From Bacteroidales bacterium (GTDB taxonomy: Bacteria > Bacteroidota > Bacteroidia > Bacteroidales > Marinilabiliaceae), in NCBI GenBank assembly GCA_017960905.1, contig JAGCYH010000036.1:1-64000 (forward strand): a stretch of DNA of 64,000 nt, given 5' to 3'. The translations under genes were made by a program, and so were the position numbers. The notes under the pieces are model-generated. The model was not told the DNA's origin and did not search any database. It saw nothing but the letters and a program-made list of their open reading frames with translations. This document shows positions 1 through 8,938 of this stretch, in pieces. Each line of letters starts with the position of its first letter. Positions within the stretch are counted from its first letter, which is position 1.

Positions 1-88
1 GACGGCGCTCTTTTGTCCTTTGCTAAAAATCTCTTTTTACAGACGGTCGGAACCGCGTCCCGGCCACTCTTCCGTCGAAAAGCGGGTG

Positions 89-120
89 CAAAGGTAGACG
101 TTTCTCTCTTTCCCCGCAAA
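89..120 (-). promoter_or_regulatory. Strong leftward promoter for a gene outside the window
   Basis: Read on the minus strand, TTTG (117-120), exactly 20 bases, then TACCTTTG (89-96): a full match to the Bacteroidota sigma-ABfr consensus. Transcription would start near 82 and leave the window at base 1. The GC-rich leader resembles leaders of stable-RNA operons in this order, so an rRNA operon is possible, but no RNA gene is inside the window. Bases 1-269 hold no gene I can support; the short plus-strand frame at 13-243 runs over this promoter. Confidence 0.75.
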
Positions 121-269
121 TATTTTCCGAGGTTTTTTGCGCAGTTTTCGCGGCGGCTTCGCCGACGCGCTGATTATCCGACGGTTAGACGTGTGTTAAA
201 TAAAGTTATTGAAGAAATATCGTTGGGGAGAATAGTACAATGACAAGGTTAAAACGCACTTAGGAAAAA

Positions 270-1892
270 CTATTCTTTGGATTTTAAATACAAATTTATG
301 TTATTATCATATGGTCCGAAATATTTAAGACTGAACTTCAATACATTACCCTCAGTATTAGTATTAAAAGCGTCGAATGGCAAAACACTTAACCCTTCAA
401 AAAAATAATTTTCACCACAATATGTTGAGAAATCAAAAGAATACTCTTCATTCAATTTTGTAGTGGCGAAAGTAACTCTCTCGACTAAAAGATTATTCCT
501 AAAAACCGTAATAACTGTCTGTTTCTTAACAAAATACAAACCTACGTTATTGTAACTATAATCACTAAAATATGACAGATTAAACTTCAACAAGTTACCA
601 TCAACACTTGCATTAATATTATCAGACGGCATAATATCCGCAAAATAAGACAAACAATCTTCTTCGTCTTCGAAGAATTCGGATAAATCAAGCGAATACT
701 CTTTGTTTAATATATCTGTCGCGACGAAAACATTCTCCACAAAACTATTATCCTTATATATTTCTATTTTTGTCTGTTTTTTTATCAAAAACAAATCTAT
801 TGAATTTGTTTCTTCAAAAGACCTAACAACAAACGTCAACAACGTTCCAACAACTTTTGCATTTATGTTATCCGAAGGCCACGTATTTATACTCTTAAGA
901 GTATACTCGTCGTTGCAATAATCTGAAATATCCAAAGAATACTCTTCGTTCAATTTCGTAGTGGCTATAGTCACGCTTTCCACTAAACAAGCATCCTTAT
1001 GTATATTTACAACTGTCTGCTTCTTAGCCAAATACAACTCAATGTTTTTATGATTGTTATCATCATCTTTGTCCACAATAAAAGTTAATTGATTATCCTT
1101 TACTATAGATGAGCTTAAGTCATAAAAGAAATCACAATAAACATTATCTATAAAATAATCGCTATACTTGTCTGGCAAATAATAGTTATTCTTTTCTCCT
1201 TTACGAACTCTCGTGAGTTCTACTTTATCAACAAGTGTCGCCTGTGCTGAATATTCATCGTATACATTAATAGTAACAGAAGCATATAATGTCCCTAGTA
1301 GAAGTTCTATACTATTGTTCCAACCATTCAACACGATAGAAAGAGATGAAGTGTCAGTTGAAATAGTATATTCATCCGAAGAGCTACTGATATATTGGAT
1401 GTAAGCGTCTTCCGACAAATTCAATGGCACAACAACGGTATCTCCGACAAGACCTTCATATTTGTTTTTTATAGGCTCTTTCAGGAATTGTTCGCCATTA
1501 ACAACAGAAACCGCCAATTCAACCTTTCTGCCAGTGAACTGACGTATTGGTGTTGGATCGCTCTTTGCCACTTCTGCACCATTTTTAGTTACAGAAACAG
1601 CTATCGCATACCAATAATATGTTTTGTGGGGGTCAATTTCTATATGAATCGGGTTAACTTCTTCAAAACTGACACAATCAGTACTCAAATAATATCTATA
1701 CTTAACATCCAAATCATCCTCAACTAACGAGCCTGCTACCTCCAAATCAACATAGCGATCATAGCATTCATCCACATCGGACAGATTAGAATAATATGGG
1801 ATTGTCGGTACATCAGAAGGATAAACATCATCCTTGCACGAGACAAAACAAATAGAAACAAACAACGCAAGCCCTGTTATTATACTTTTCAT
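270..1892 (-). CDS. Surface lipoprotein with tandem ~80-residue repeats
   Basis: 540 residues. A type II signal peptide ends in the lipobox FVSC, followed by KDD, which in Bacteroidota is a surface-export signal, so the mature protein probably sits on the cell surface. The N-terminal half (about 25-220) has no family I recognise. From about 220 to the end there are four consecutive units of 71-85 residues; the last three open with a clear signature, VE.V..AT..LN.EYS.D.S, and the first three end in a LYL.KKQT-like strand. They look like beta-sandwich repeats in an adhesin or ligand binder. The gene is AT-rich compared with polA. The next gene upstream, a barrel protein, is 12 bases away, so the two are probably co-transcribed. 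Function unknown. Confidence 0.85.
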   Translation of the reverse strand: MKSIITGLALFVSICFVSCKDDVYPSDVPTIPYYSNLSDVDECYDRYVDLEVAGSLVEDDLDVKYRYYLSTDCVSFEEVNPIHIEIDPHKTYYWYAIAVSVTKNGAEVAKSDPTPIRQFTGRKVELAVSVVNGEQFLKEPIKNKYEGLVGDTVVVPLNLSEDAYIQYISSSSDEYTISTDTSSLSIVLNGWNNSIELLLGTLYASVTINVYDEYSAQATLVDKVELTRVRKGEKNNYYLPDKYSDYFIDNVYCDFFYDLSSSIVKDNQLTFIVDKDDDNNHKNIELYLAKKQTVVNIHKDACLVESVTIATTKLNEEYSLDISDYCNDEYTLKSINTWPSDNINAKVVGTLLTFVVRSFEETNSIDLFLIKKQTKIEIYKDNSFVENVFVATDILNKEYSLDLSEFFEDEEDCLSYFADIMPSDNINASVDGNLLKFNLSYFSDYSYNNVGLYFVKKQTVITVFRNNLLVERVTFATTKLNEEYSFDFSTYCGENYFFEGLSVLPFDAFNTNTEGNVLKFSLKYFGPYDNNINLYLKSKE

Positions 1893-1904
1893 ACTTATAG
1901 CTTT

Positions 1905-2540
1905 CTAATGATTAACATGTTTTCTGGAGCAAAAATCGAAACCGAGGTGAAACGCTACGCCATTAAAATTCTTTTTAATCTCGTAATCATGAAAATAGCC
2001 TTTCATAAACAAGTCGGCTCTATTATTCTCGTAAGATACTGATAAAGAAAAATTACCACAACGGACACCAACAATAGGCGAAAGATAAAGGTATTGCATA
2101 TTCTGCCACATTCCTTCGCGCTTATAATCATCGCCATTGTTTACATTGATCTGAACTCGATATCCCAATCTGGCATCTATGAAGGGCGAGACCTTTTTCG
2201 GTAAAATGTCAAAATGAACATTAAAATAATCGACAAGACAAACATAAGTATCATCGCAATACGAATTATAGCGGTGGCAATCGAAATCGTCGATTTCGAC
2301 AATAGACCCCAATCCCAAAAAGAGTTTTTTATTGAACTGGAAACCATGTGTAGTGGATATCTGGTATGAACACATATTCATGTCGGAACCATATTTGCCA
2401 AACATTACATCGAAAAATCCACGATAGCCTCTATTAGGATATGACAAATACTCAATATTTTCATTGTTTTCTGCTGCTAACACAGCCGACCCTGAAATAA
2501 AACTGGTCACAAGCAAAACAAATATTAACCTTATTTTCAT
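1905..2540 (-). CDS. Outer-membrane beta-barrel-like protein
   Basis: 211 residues from the ATG at 2540. A longer frame begins at 2582, but the internal start gives a clean signal peptide (MKIRLIFVLLVTSFISGSAV, cut after AxA) and lies just downstream of a TATTTTTG promoter element, so the upstream start is rejected. The mature part alternates hydrophobic and polar residues in short strands with aromatic girdles and ends near FHLGFDFC, as in small OMP_b-brl proteins. It is first in a likely two-gene unit with the repeat lipoprotein. Ligand and role are unknown. Confidence 0.75.
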   Translation of the reverse strand: MKIRLIFVLLVTSFISGSAVLAAENNENIEYLSYPNRGYRGFFDVMFGKYGSDMNMCSYQISTTHGFQFNKKLFLGLGSIVEIDDFDCHRYNSYCDDTYVCLVDYFNVHFDILPKKVSPFIDARLGYRVQINVNNGDDYKREGMWQNMQYLYLSPIVGVRCGNFSLSVSYENNRADLFMKGYFHDYEIKKNFNGVAFHLGFDFCSRKHVNH

Positions 2541-2553
2541 GACATTTTTTTTG

Positions 2554-2561
2554 CAAAAATA
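2554..2561 (-). promoter_or_regulatory. Promoter -7 element of the barrel/lipoprotein pair
   Basis: TATTTTTG on the minus strand, 13 bases before the ATG at 2540. No good -33 TTTG was found at the right distance. The short leader supports the chosen start. Confidence 0.5.
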
Positions 2562-2600
2562 AATCTTTTCTAATTTATTCACAACTATTTAGAGATTTAT

Positions 2601-5387
2601 TTAATGTGCCTCGAGCCAGTTGTCGCCGATGCCTATCTCGGCGAGCAACGGCACACGCAGCGCGCAGGCGCTCTCCATCTTGTCTTTGACTATCTGCGAA
2701 ACAATCTCTATTTCGTCCTGAGGCACATCGAACACAAGCTCATCGTGGACCTGAAGTATCATTTTAGTTTTTAAACCTTTGTCTTTCAACTCTTTAAAAA
2801 TATTCACCATAGCGATTTTGATGATGTCGGCTGCCGTACCCTGAATAGGTGCGTTGACGGCGTTGCGCTCGGCAACGCCTCGCACAACGGAGTTCTGCGA
2901 GTTGATGTCGTCAAGATTCCGACGGCGGCCGAAGAGTGTCTGCACATAGCCCGTACGCCTCACCTCCTCGACGCACTCGGTGATATAAGTGCGGACGCCC
3001 GGGAACGACTCGAAATAGCCGTCGATGATGTCTTTGGCCTCTTTGCGCGGTATGTCGAGTCGTTCGGCCAGACCGAACGCCGAGATGCCGTATATGATAC
3101 CGAAGTTGGCCGTCTTGGCCTTGCGGCGCATGTCTTTTGTAACCTCGGCCGCGCTCACGTTGAATATTCGCGCGGCTGTTGCCGCGTGAATATCCTCACC
3201 GTTGATGAATGCCTCGGTAAGGTGCGGGTCGTTGCTGAAATGTGCCATGAGGCGCAGCTCCACTTGCGAATAGTCGGCAGCCAGTATCTTGTTATCGTGA
3301 CTGCTGGGAATGAAGGCTTTACGTATCTCGCGGCCATCGTCGTCGCGAATGGGGATATTCTGCAAGTTGGGGTTCGAACTGCTCAAACGGCCGGTGATGA
3401 CTATAGTCTGGTTGAAATTGGTGTGTATGCGGCCTGTAGTTTTATTGATGAGCAGCGGCAAAGCCTCCACGTACGTGTTGAGCAGTTTTACAAGTCCGCG
3501 GTATTCGAGTATCGACGCCACAATGGGGTTATTATGAGCGAGTTTCTGCAGTATCTCTTCGTTGGTTGAATATTGTCCGGTGCGCGTTTTGCGCACCGAA
3601 CTGTCGATTTTGAGTCGCTCGAAAAGCACCTCGCCCACCTGTTTTGGACTTGCCACGTTGAAGTCGCAGCCCGCCAACTCTTTAATATGGTTTTCGACGT
3701 TAGAAATGCGTTCCTTGAGCACTTGAGCATAGTTGTGCATTGCCTGCGTATCGAACTTAACGCCAGTGCGTTCCATGTCGGCGAGCACCACCATGAGTGG
3801 CATTTCCATATCGTAGAAGAGCTTTTTGAGGGCTTCGTCGGCATCTATTTTGGGCTTCAGCGCCTTATACAGCTGGTAGGTAACGTCGGCGTCTTCGGCG
3901 GCATACTCTTTTATCTGTTGCAATTCAACGGTCCGCATTGAGCGTTGCGAGGCTCCTTTGCCAATGAGAGTTTCTATTGCTATCGGACTGTAAGTGAGCA
4001 AGTTCTCGGCCATCGAATCCATATTGTGCTTCAGTCCGGGGTACATGAGGAAATGCGCTATCATGGTGTCGAACATCGGTCCGGCCACTTCCACGCCGTA
4101 GCGCGCGAGCACGTTGATGTCGAACTTCAGATTCTGGCCTATTTTGAGAATATTGCCGTTGGCGAATGCAGGTGCGAAGATCGTCAGACGGCGTGCCGAT
4201 TCGGCACCGTCGGTGCCGAACGGGACGTAATAAGCCTCATGCTCTTTGAACGATACCGACAAACCAACAATTTCGGCAGTCATGGTATCGACCGAAGTAG
4301 TCTCGGTGTCGAAGCAGAACTCACTCACCGACAGCATTTTATGCGCCAATTGTTGCAACTCGTCGTCGGTGTCGGCCACAATGTAATTGTGGTCGACAGT
4401 TTGCGCGGTGGCAAACTGCGGCGGAAGGCCCGCCGACTGGTCGAAGAGGCTGCCCATAGAAGCGTCGGACGCGGGCGCCGGCTGATCGAAGAGACCGCCC
4501 AAGGTGGGCGCCGACTGCGGAAAAAGTGCGTCGATGCGGTTTTTCACGTTGCGGAACTCGAGCTCGGCGAAGAGTGTCTGCAGCCGTGCGCCGTCGGGCG
4601 CACGGAGCGCCGCATCGGCAAGGTTGAACTCTATGGGCGCATCGGTAACTATCACCGCCAGCTTGCGCGACATCTCCACTTGCTCGCGGTTTTGCACAAG
4701 GTTTTCCTTAAGTTTACCTTTCAATTCATTGATATTCCGATAAATACCATCGATACTTCCGAATGTGGCGAGCAGTTCTTTCGCCCTTTTCTCGCCCACT
4801 CCGGGACAACCGGGAATATTGTCCGACGAGTCGCCCCAGAGTCCCAGCAAATCAATTATTTGCGAGGTTTTAGCCACGCCCCAGTGCTCGCACACTTCGC
4901 TTTCGCCCCAATCGTCGATGCCTGCGCCCGTATGCGGGCGCAGCATACGCACATTGTCGCCCACGAGCTGGGCGTAATCCTTGTCGGGCGTTACCATATA
5001 GACTGCCACATCGGTGCCACGCATGCGCTGCGCCAACGTGCCTATGATATCGTCGGCCTCAAAACCCGGGCAGGCTATGGTCTGCACGTTCATTGCCGCC
5101 AGAAACTCCTTGATGACAGGCACTGCAGCCCGAATGTCTTCGGGCTGCGCCTCGCGGTTGGCTTTGTACTGGTCGTACATCTCGTGGCGGAACGTAGGTC
5201 CGTGACTGTCGAACGCCACGACGATATAGTCGGGGCGGCGGCGGTTGAGAATGTCGATGAAAGTGTTGACAAAGCCGAACGAAGCCGAAGTGTTGACTCC
5301 CTTCGAATTGATGCGCGGCATACGAAGCAGGGCGTAGTATGCACGATATATAAGAGCGTATGCATCAACAAGATACAAGGTTTTCAT
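2601..5387 (-). CDS. polA: DNA polymerase I
   Basis: 928 residues, normal full length. It fills gaps, removes RNA primers and repairs DNA. Domains in order: 5'-nuclease (1-290, opening YLVDAYALIYRAYYAL), 3'-5' exonuclease (about 335-515) and polymerase (about 540-928). The proofreading site looks intact: FDTETT supplies the DxE pair and AAEDADVTY a later aspartate. Polymerase motif A is DYSQVELR near 705, motif B is RRKAKTANFGIIYG near 753, and motif C is QVHDE near 880. It is transcribed alone from its own promoter at 5415-5422, with a terminator-like hairpin immediately upstream. Confidence 0.98.
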   Translation of the reverse strand: MKTLYLVDAYALIYRAYYALLRMPRINSKGVNTSASFGFVNTFIDILNRRRPDYIVVAFDSHGPTFRHEMYDQYKANREAQPEDIRAAVPVIKEFLAAMNVQTIACPGFEADDIIGTLAQRMRGTDVAVYMVTPDKDYAQLVGDNVRMLRPHTGAGIDDWGESEVCEHWGVAKTSQIIDLLGLWGDSSDNIPGCPGVGEKRAKELLATFGSIDGIYRNINELKGKLKENLVQNREQVEMSRKLAVIVTDAPIEFNLADAALRAPDGARLQTLFAELEFRNVKNRIDALFPQSAPTLGGLFDQPAPASDASMGSLFDQSAGLPPQFATAQTVDHNYIVADTDDELQQLAHKMLSVSEFCFDTETTSVDTMTAEIVGLSVSFKEHEAYYVPFGTDGAESARRLTIFAPAFANGNILKIGQNLKFDINVLARYGVEVAGPMFDTMIAHFLMYPGLKHNMDSMAENLLTYSPIAIETLIGKGASQRSMRTVELQQIKEYAAEDADVTYQLYKALKPKIDADEALKKLFYDMEMPLMVVLADMERTGVKFDTQAMHNYAQVLKERISNVENHIKELAGCDFNVASPKQVGEVLFERLKIDSSVRKTRTGQYSTNEEILQKLAHNNPIVASILEYRGLVKLLNTYVEALPLLINKTTGRIHTNFNQTIVITGRLSSSNPNLQNIPIRDDDGREIRKAFIPSSHDNKILAADYSQVELRLMAHFSNDPHLTEAFINGEDIHAATAARIFNVSAAEVTKDMRRKAKTANFGIIYGISAFGLAERLDIPRKEAKDIIDGYFESFPGVRTYITECVEEVRRTGYVQTLFGRRRNLDDINSQNSVVRGVAERNAVNAPIQGTAADIIKIAMVNIFKELKDKGLKTKMILQVHDELVFDVPQDEIEIVSQIVKDKMESACALRVPLLAEIGIGDNWLEAH

Positions 5388-5414
5388 AGCGGTTGTTTTT
5401 TGTTATTTCAAATC

Positions 5415-5422
5415 CAAAAGTA
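5415..5422 (-). promoter_or_regulatory. polA promoter -7 element
   Basis: TACTTTTG on the minus strand, 27 bases before the polA ATG at 5387. No clear -33 partner was seen; the region is a terminator hairpin. Confidence 0.55.
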
Positions 5423-5425
5423 CAC

Positions 5426-5454
5426 AAAAAAAAGCAACGACATCTCGTCGCTGC
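5426..5454 (-). terminator. Leftward intrinsic terminator upstream of polA
   Basis: On the minus strand GCAGCGAC, a five-base loop and GTCGTTGC (one G-U pair) are followed by a run of eight T. In the plus direction the same stem has an A-C mismatch, so minus is the better orientation. Confidence 0.6.
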
Positions 5455-5663
5455 CTTTTTATTTTTAACGTGAATCAAATTTTTAACAAGCACATTTGCC
5501 TGATTGTATTATTATAAACCTCTATGTATGAAAAAGTGTTTTCTTATTTTTTACATTACAAAAATAAAACGACCTAATGCGGAAGAAAAATTTTTTCTAC
5601 AACTCAGCCAAAAAACTCTACAAACGAGTGTTTTTTCACGTTAAACGGAAACTTTCTTCAACG

Positions 5664-5695
5664 AAAAAGAGGTGCAAATCAGATCTGCACCTCTT
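5664..5695 (-). terminator. panC-panD operon terminator
   Basis: Perfect 10 bp stem (5667-5676 with 5686-5695) closing a nine-base loop. On the minus strand it is followed by TTTTT, about 28 bases after the panD stop codon. Confidence 0.8.
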
Positions 5696-5722
5696 AATTA
5701 TTTATAAATCAATCAGATAAGA

Positions 5723-6073
5723 CTAAATCAGTTTATTCGACGCAGTGTCGGGGAAAACCACGCGCGGCTTGAAGGTCTTTGCCTCTTCGTAGTCTATCAT
5801 CGCGTACGCGATGATAATGACCACGTCGCCCACGCACACTTTGCGGGCTGCTGCGCCGTTGAGGCATATCGTGCCCGAACCGCGGCGGCCTTTTATCACA
5901 TACGTTTCGAAGCGTTCGCCGTTGTTGTTGTTCACCACCTGAACCTTCTCATTTTCAAGTATATTGGCTGCGTCCATCAAGTCCTCGTCGATGGTTATGC
6001 TGCCCACATAATTGAGGTCGGCCTCGGTAACACGTACGTTGTGCAACTTCGATTTTACGACATGAATCATCAT
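5723..6073 (-). CDS. panD: Aspartate 1-decarboxylase (pyruvoyl enzyme)
   Basis: 116 residues, standard length. It decarboxylates L-aspartate to beta-alanine, one of the two substrates of pantothenate synthetase. The self-cleavage site that creates the pyruvoyl cofactor is present as YVGSITID, cut between Gly and Ser. The KSKLH start and the later RRGSG and LNGAAAR segments are typical of the family. The frame opens with two methionines, and either could be the start. It lies 9 bases downstream of panC, so both enzymes of the last pantothenate steps are made from one mRNA in the cytoplasm. Confidence 0.97.
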   Translation of the reverse strand: MMIHVVKSKLHNVRVTEADLNYVGSITIDEDLMDAANILENEKVQVVNNNNGERFETYVIKGRRGSGTICLNGAAARKVCVGDVVIIIAYAMIDYEEAKTFKPRVVFPDTASNKLI

Positions 6074-6082
6074 TTTTTCGCC

Positions 6083-6931
6083 TTATTTTTTATATGTGAT
6101 GTTATCAATCAAACGAACCTTTCCGGCATATACCGTTATACATCCCACCACGTAATTGGTTTCGTTCCACGATGTTATGGTCTGCAGCGTATTGCCGTCG
6201 ACAATGTCGTAGTACTCCACTTCGAAACCTTTGGTCGAATTGAGCTGACCGACAACCCAGTTGGCGGTCTCTTTCGGCGTATGGTCGGTCATGAGTGTAA
6301 CCGACGCTTTGAGTGCCTTATGGATAAGCGGTGCAATCTTGCGCGACGCTTCGGTGAGCAGCACATTACGCGAGCTGACAGCCAAGCCGCTCTCTTCGCG
6401 CACTATGGGGCACGGAACTATTTCGATGTTGAATTTTAGGTCGGACACCATCTTGCGAATAATGGCCAGCTGCTGGAAATCCTTCTCGCCGAAGTAGGCC
6501 TTGTCGGGCTCTACGTACATAAAGAGCTTGCTGACAATCTGGCATACGCCGTTGAAGTGTCCCGGACGGTATTTGCCTTCCATCACTTCGGCTATCGGAC
6601 CGAGTTCAAAGACACGGGTGTCGGGTTCGGGATATATTTCTTGCGCCGTAGGCGCAAAAACAACATCGGCGCGAGTGTTGGCGGTAAGCAGCTCCACATC
6701 GGCATCGAGCGTGCGCGGATAGGTGCGCAAGTCGTCGGGGTTGTTGAACTGCGTAGGGTTGACAAAAATACTGACTACCACAAACTTACACTCGTCGCAC
6801 GCACGTCCAACGAGCGACAGATGTCCTTTGTGAAGGGCACCCATGGTAGGCACGAGGCCGACTGTCTTGCCCTCATTGCGGGCTGCGGCCACAGCTGTCT
6901 TCAGCTCTGATATTGTTGTTACAATTTTCAT
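6083..6931 (-). CDS. panC: Pantothenate synthetase
   Basis: 282 residues, normal for the family. It joins pantoate and beta-alanine using ATP. The nucleotide-binding signature VPTMGALHKGHLSL is at residues 27-40, and IFVNPTQF and FGEKDFQQL are typical active-site segments. It is first in a two-gene operon with panD, which supplies the beta-alanine. A TAACTTTG promoter element lies 32 bases upstream of the ATG. No panB or panE is in the window. Confidence 0.98.
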   Translation of the reverse strand: MKIVTTISELKTAVAAARNEGKTVGLVPTMGALHKGHLSLVGRACDECKFVVVSIFVNPTQFNNPDDLRTYPRTLDADVELLTANTRADVVFAPTAQEIYPEPDTRVFELGPIAEVMEGKYRPGHFNGVCQIVSKLFMYVEPDKAYFGEKDFQQLAIIRKMVSDLKFNIEIVPCPIVREESGLAVSSRNVLLTEASRKIAPLIHKALKASVTLMTDHTPKETANWVVGQLNSTKGFEVEYYDIVDGNTLQTITSWNETNYVVGCITVYAGKVRLIDNITYKK

Positions 6932-6962
6932 CGTAAAAATAACATTCTATGTTTTTCGGGTG

Positions 6963-6970
6963 CAAAGTTA
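6963..6970 (-). promoter_or_regulatory. panC-panD promoter -7 element
   Basis: TAACTTTG followed by CACCC on the minus strand. The palindrome just upstream (about 6975-6995) may be the weak terminator of glmS, which has no longer T-run of its own. Confidence 0.6.
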
Positions 6971-7014
6971 TTAAGGTGCTTTTTAAAAAAGCACCGTTTT
7001 TAATTATTTAACAA

Positions 7015-8850
7015 TCACTCGACGGTTACCGACTTGGCCAAGTTGCGCGGCTGGTCGACATTGCAACCACGCATGACGGCAATGTAGTAACTGATAATCT
7101 GCAGCGGCACCACAGCGAGCAGCGGCATGAGAGCCTCGTCGCAGTCGGGCACCTCTATCACCTGGTCGGCCATGTGGGCTATGGTGTCGTCGCCTTCGGA
7201 CACTATGGCTATCACCTTGCCGTTGCGGGCTTTCACCTCCTGAATGTTGTTGACTACCTTCTCGTAGTATTTGTCCTTCGTGGCCAAAACGAACACCGGC
7301 ATGTTCTGGTCGATGAGCGCTATAGGTCCGTGCTTCATCTCGGCGGCCGGATAACCTTCGGCGTGTATGTACGATATCTCCTTGAGTTTCAGCGCTCCTT
7401 CGAGTGCCACGGGATAGAGGTATCCGCGTCCGAGGTATATGGCGTTGGTGGCGTTTTTGTATTCAGTGGCAATGGCCTTAATGGCTTTCTCGTTGAGGAG
7501 AATCTCCTCAATCTTCGATGGCACATCGACAAGTCCGTTGATGAGCGCTGCATAGCGCTCATCGCTTATCATGTTGCGTTTTTTCGCAAGCGAGAATGCC
7601 ATCATGGTGAGTGCAACTACCTGAGCTGTAAATGCTTTGGTCGACGCCACACCAATCTCTATGCCGGCGTGCGTGTAGATGCCGGCGTGTGTCTCGCGCG
7701 GTATCGACGAACCAGCGACGTTGCAAATGCCAAGTATGAGCGCGCCCTGCTGCTTGGCCATTCTGATGGCAGCCAGCGTGTCGGCCGTCTCGCCACTCTG
7801 CGAGATGGCTATGATGACGTCGTCGGGCGTGATGATAGGATTGCGGTAGCGGAACTCCGAGGCGTACTCAACCTCGACCGAGATGCGTGCGAACTCCTCG
7901 AAGAGGTATTCGCCGACAAGTCCGGCATGGTACGACGTACCGCAAGCCACTATTATAATGCGTTTGGCCTGCGCCAAACGCGGCATGACATCAGCTATAC
8001 CGCCCAGATGTATATGTCTCTTGTCGAGCGATATACGACCACGGAACGTGTCGTATATCGACGTCGGTTGCTCATGAATCTCTTTGAGCATAAAATGCTC
8101 AAACTGTCCCTTGTCGATGTTGTCGATGTTTGCATCGACCTGAGTAACAACAAGTTTCTGTATCTCGTCTTTGAGGTTTGTCAGTTTTATTCCCTCACGG
8201 GTAACAACGACGACTTCCTCGTCGTTGAGATATACCATCTTGTCGGTGTACTCGATGATGGGCGTAGAGTCGGAAGCGAGAAAATACTCGCCTTCGCCAA
8301 TGCCGAGCACAAGCGGACTGCCCTTGCGGCAGCCAATGAGTTTGTCGGGCTCGTCGGCGCACATAACCACAAGGCCGTAAGCGCCAATGACCTTCGTAAG
8401 TGCAAGTTTCACAGCTGTTTCGGCATCAACTTTCTTATCGAGATAAAAATTCTCGATAAGGTTGGCCAGCACCTCTGTATCGGTCTCACTTTCAAAAGTA
8501 TAGCCTTTCTTTGCGAGCTGTTTCTTGAGGTGGTCGTAGTTCTCAATAATGCCGTTGTGAATGATGACGAACTTACCGTGCATCGAGCGGTGCGGGTGAG
8601 CGTTGCAGTCGTTGGGCGCGCCGTGCGTAGCCCAGCGCGTATGTCCCATGCCCACAGTGCCGCCTATAGGTTTCTGCTTGGTGAGCAGTTCGAGGTCGCG
8701 CACTTTACCCTTGCACTTATATACTTTTATCTCGTTGTCGTTAATTGCGATGCCTGCCGAGTCGTAGCCGCGATACTCGAGGCGCTGCAAACCCTTTATT
8801 ATTATCGGATAGGCGGTTCTGCTTCCTATATACCCAACTATTCCACACAT
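7015..8850 (-). CDS. glmS: Glutamine--fructose-6-phosphate aminotransferase
   Basis: 611 residues, standard length. It makes glucosamine-6-phosphate from fructose-6-phosphate and glutamine, the first step toward UDP-GlcNAc for peptidoglycan and lipid A. The N-terminal amidotransferase domain starts MCGIVGYIG with the catalytic Cys2. Two SIS sugar-isomerase domains follow (about 290-430 and 460-600), including ISQSGETADTL and the C-terminal NLAKSVTVE. It is transcribed alone from a TAAGTTTG promoter. No glmS ribozyme was seen in the short leader, as expected outside Firmicutes. Confidence 0.98.
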   Translation of the reverse strand: MCGIVGYIGSRTAYPIIIKGLQRLEYRGYDSAGIAINDNEIKVYKCKGKVRDLELLTKQKPIGGTVGMGHTRWATHGAPNDCNAHPHRSMHGKFVIIHNGIIENYDHLKKQLAKKGYTFESETDTEVLANLIENFYLDKKVDAETAVKLALTKVIGAYGLVVMCADEPDKLIGCRKGSPLVLGIGEGEYFLASDSTPIIEYTDKMVYLNDEEVVVVTREGIKLTNLKDEIQKLVVTQVDANIDNIDKGQFEHFMLKEIHEQPTSIYDTFRGRISLDKRHIHLGGIADVMPRLAQAKRIIIVACGTSYHAGLVGEYLFEEFARISVEVEYASEFRYRNPIITPDDVIIAISQSGETADTLAAIRMAKQQGALILGICNVAGSSIPRETHAGIYTHAGIEIGVASTKAFTAQVVALTMMAFSLAKKRNMISDERYAALINGLVDVPSKIEEILLNEKAIKAIATEYKNATNAIYLGRGYLYPVALEGALKLKEISYIHAEGYPAAEMKHGPIALIDQNMPVFVLATKDKYYEKVVNNIQEVKARNGKVIAIVSEGDDTIAHMADQVIEVPDCDEALMPLLAVVPLQIISYYIAVMRGCNVDQPRNLAKSVTVE

Positions 8851-8877
8851 TTTATGTACATGAATTTAATTCGGCTT

Positions 8878-8885
8878 CAAACTTA
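8878..8885 (-). promoter_or_regulatory. glmS promoter -7 element
   Basis: TAAGTTTG on the minus strand, 27 bases before the glmS ATG at 8850. The spacing suits a short leader; no -33 TTTG was recognised. Confidence 0.5.
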
Positions 8886-8938
8886 CTATGAAAAATTATA
8901 AATTAAAAATTAATACTCATAAAATGAGCACCAACGAT

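Larger units (their letters stand above)
5388..5722. other. Intergenic region between polA and panD
   Basis: 335 bases. It holds the panD terminator (5664-5695), a possible minus-strand promoter element (TATTTTTG at 5559-5566), a second minus-strand terminator (5426-5454) and the polA promoter. The two terminators in series leave about 120 bases that could be a small leftward RNA. No open frame here is convincing. Confidence 0.5.

Noticed and set aside
13..243. 76-residue plus-strand frame at the left edge
   Set aside because: It lies over a consensus minus-strand promoter and its Arg/Phe-rich translation is typical of antisense leader DNA.
3945..5468. 507-residue plus-strand frame opposite polA
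   Set aside because: It is antisense to a fully intact polA with all motifs; the translation is rich in His, Arg and Val and has no domain.
7174..8901. 575-residue plus-strand frame opposite glmS
   Set aside because: Shadow of glmS in the opposite frame; glmS is certain from its catalytic and SIS motifs.
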